A stretch of DNA of 64,000 nucleotides, taken from positions 27,351 through 91,350 of the forward strand of contig JAHHHP010000014.1 of the NCBI GenBank assembly GCA_019359275.1, written 5' to 3'. Both the position numbers and the translations under genes were made by a program. The notes under the pieces were generated by a model. That model searched no databases. It was not told the origin of the DNA and was given only the letters and a program-made list of their open reading frames with translations. The DNA comes from Myxacorys chilensis ATA2-1-KO14. GTDB lineage: Bacteria; Cyanobacteriota; Cyanobacteriia; Leptolyngbyales; Leptolyngbyaceae. Positions 63,965 to 64,000 of this stretch are shown in pieces (position 1 is the stretch's first letter; the number at the start of each line of letters is the position of its first letter).

Positions 63965-64000
63965 ATGAGTAAATCCTATCCCAGTAATCTGACCCGTGCC
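63965..64000 (+). CDS. Transposase of IS5-like family, first 12 codons
   Basis: The frame from ATG 63965 reads MSKSYPSNLTRA to the window end, matching the common IS5/IS4-type transposase start (YPSNLT-x-x-x-E). Only 12 residues are visible, so the family is tentative. Confidence 0.65.
   Translation, partial: MSKSYPSNLTRA

Larger units (their letters stand above)
63877..64000 (+). mobile_element. Left end of an IS5-type insertion sequence (partial)
   Basis: The end of the window contains a terminal-repeat-like GAGGATGTTTGAGAAGTC start after a TTA that could be a TNA target duplication, an inverted repeat (63911-63923 with 63950-63962) and then a transposase start. Right end and the rest of the transposase are outside the window. 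The terminal border is an inference. Confidence 0.65.

Noticed and set aside
1..64000. CRISPR arrays and prophage genes
   Set aside because: No regular repeat-spacer pattern and no phage structural genes were seen; the tandem repeats present lack spacers.

Overview
This window comes from a cyanobacterial chromosome. It carries photosystem II genes (psbB, psbT, psbM, psbO), a group 3 sigma factor of the SigF type, and a tmRNA whose tag peptide (ANNIVPFARKAAAVA) is of the cyanobacterial kind. HIP1-type GCGATCGC octamers occur in coding and non-coding DNA alike, and several cyanobacteria-restricted families (DUF1816, DUF6391, LapA-like) are present. Genes are mostly single or in short operons on both strands. 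I cannot assign a genus from sequence alone; a filamentous, Leptolyngbya-like organism is compatible but unproven.

Layout. 0-10 kb: Uma2 nuclease end, D-Ala-D-Ala carboxypeptidase, nadA, ffh, a possible annealing-type hypothetical, phoU, an RNase II/R family protein with an atypical active-site motif, ubiX. 10-20 kb: ASCH protein, LapA-like protein, aroK, a GNAT acetyltransferase, then the photosystem II block (psbT-psbB divergent from a 2Fe-2S ferredoxin and psbM, then psbO), sigF, a PilP-like lipoprotein and DUF6391. 20-31 kb: BON protein, ilvH, MORN protein, mutS2, a decayed type I restriction-modification locus holding an intact DUF433/DUF5615 pair, ssrA (tmRNA), an ABC exporter and a spore-photoproduct-lyase-like radical SAM protein. 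31-45 kb: Lhr-like helicase, two secreted proteins, mutL, small membrane and DUF1816 genes, TPR protein, UPF0145, a membrane protein, tRNA-Arg(ACG), moaC, a SulP transporter, and a TMEM165/GDT1-type manganese exporter. 45-64 kb: phoH, khpA, rpsP, clpP, a thioredoxin-domain YyaL-like protein, a cell-division PBP (ftsI) with an FtsL-like partner, a GAF/ATPase sensor, pyrD, holB, tmk, FHA protein, a copper-type P-type ATPase, and the left end of an IS5-type insertion sequence that runs off the window.

How parts work together. The exporter at 44.1-44.8 kb is preceded by a manganese (yybP-ykoY) riboswitch-like leader whose downstream hairpin can bury its ribosome binding site, so Mn2+ probably controls Mn2+ export. 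The 25.5-26.6 kb stretch looks like a shrunken type I R-M island ending at the 3' side of ssrA, a classic integration site. psbB/psbT and fdx/psbM form a divergent photosystem II unit. tmk and holB, ftsL-like and ftsI, and rpsP and khpA are close co-directional pairs.

The most unusual items are the Mn riboswitch with SD sequestration, the R-M relic, the degenerate RNB active-site motif, a short leader ORF whose stop overlaps the pyrD ribosome binding site, and a 63-bp tandem repeat between phoH and the Mn exporter that is open in several frames. No clearly new multi-gene system could be demonstrated from the sequence alone.
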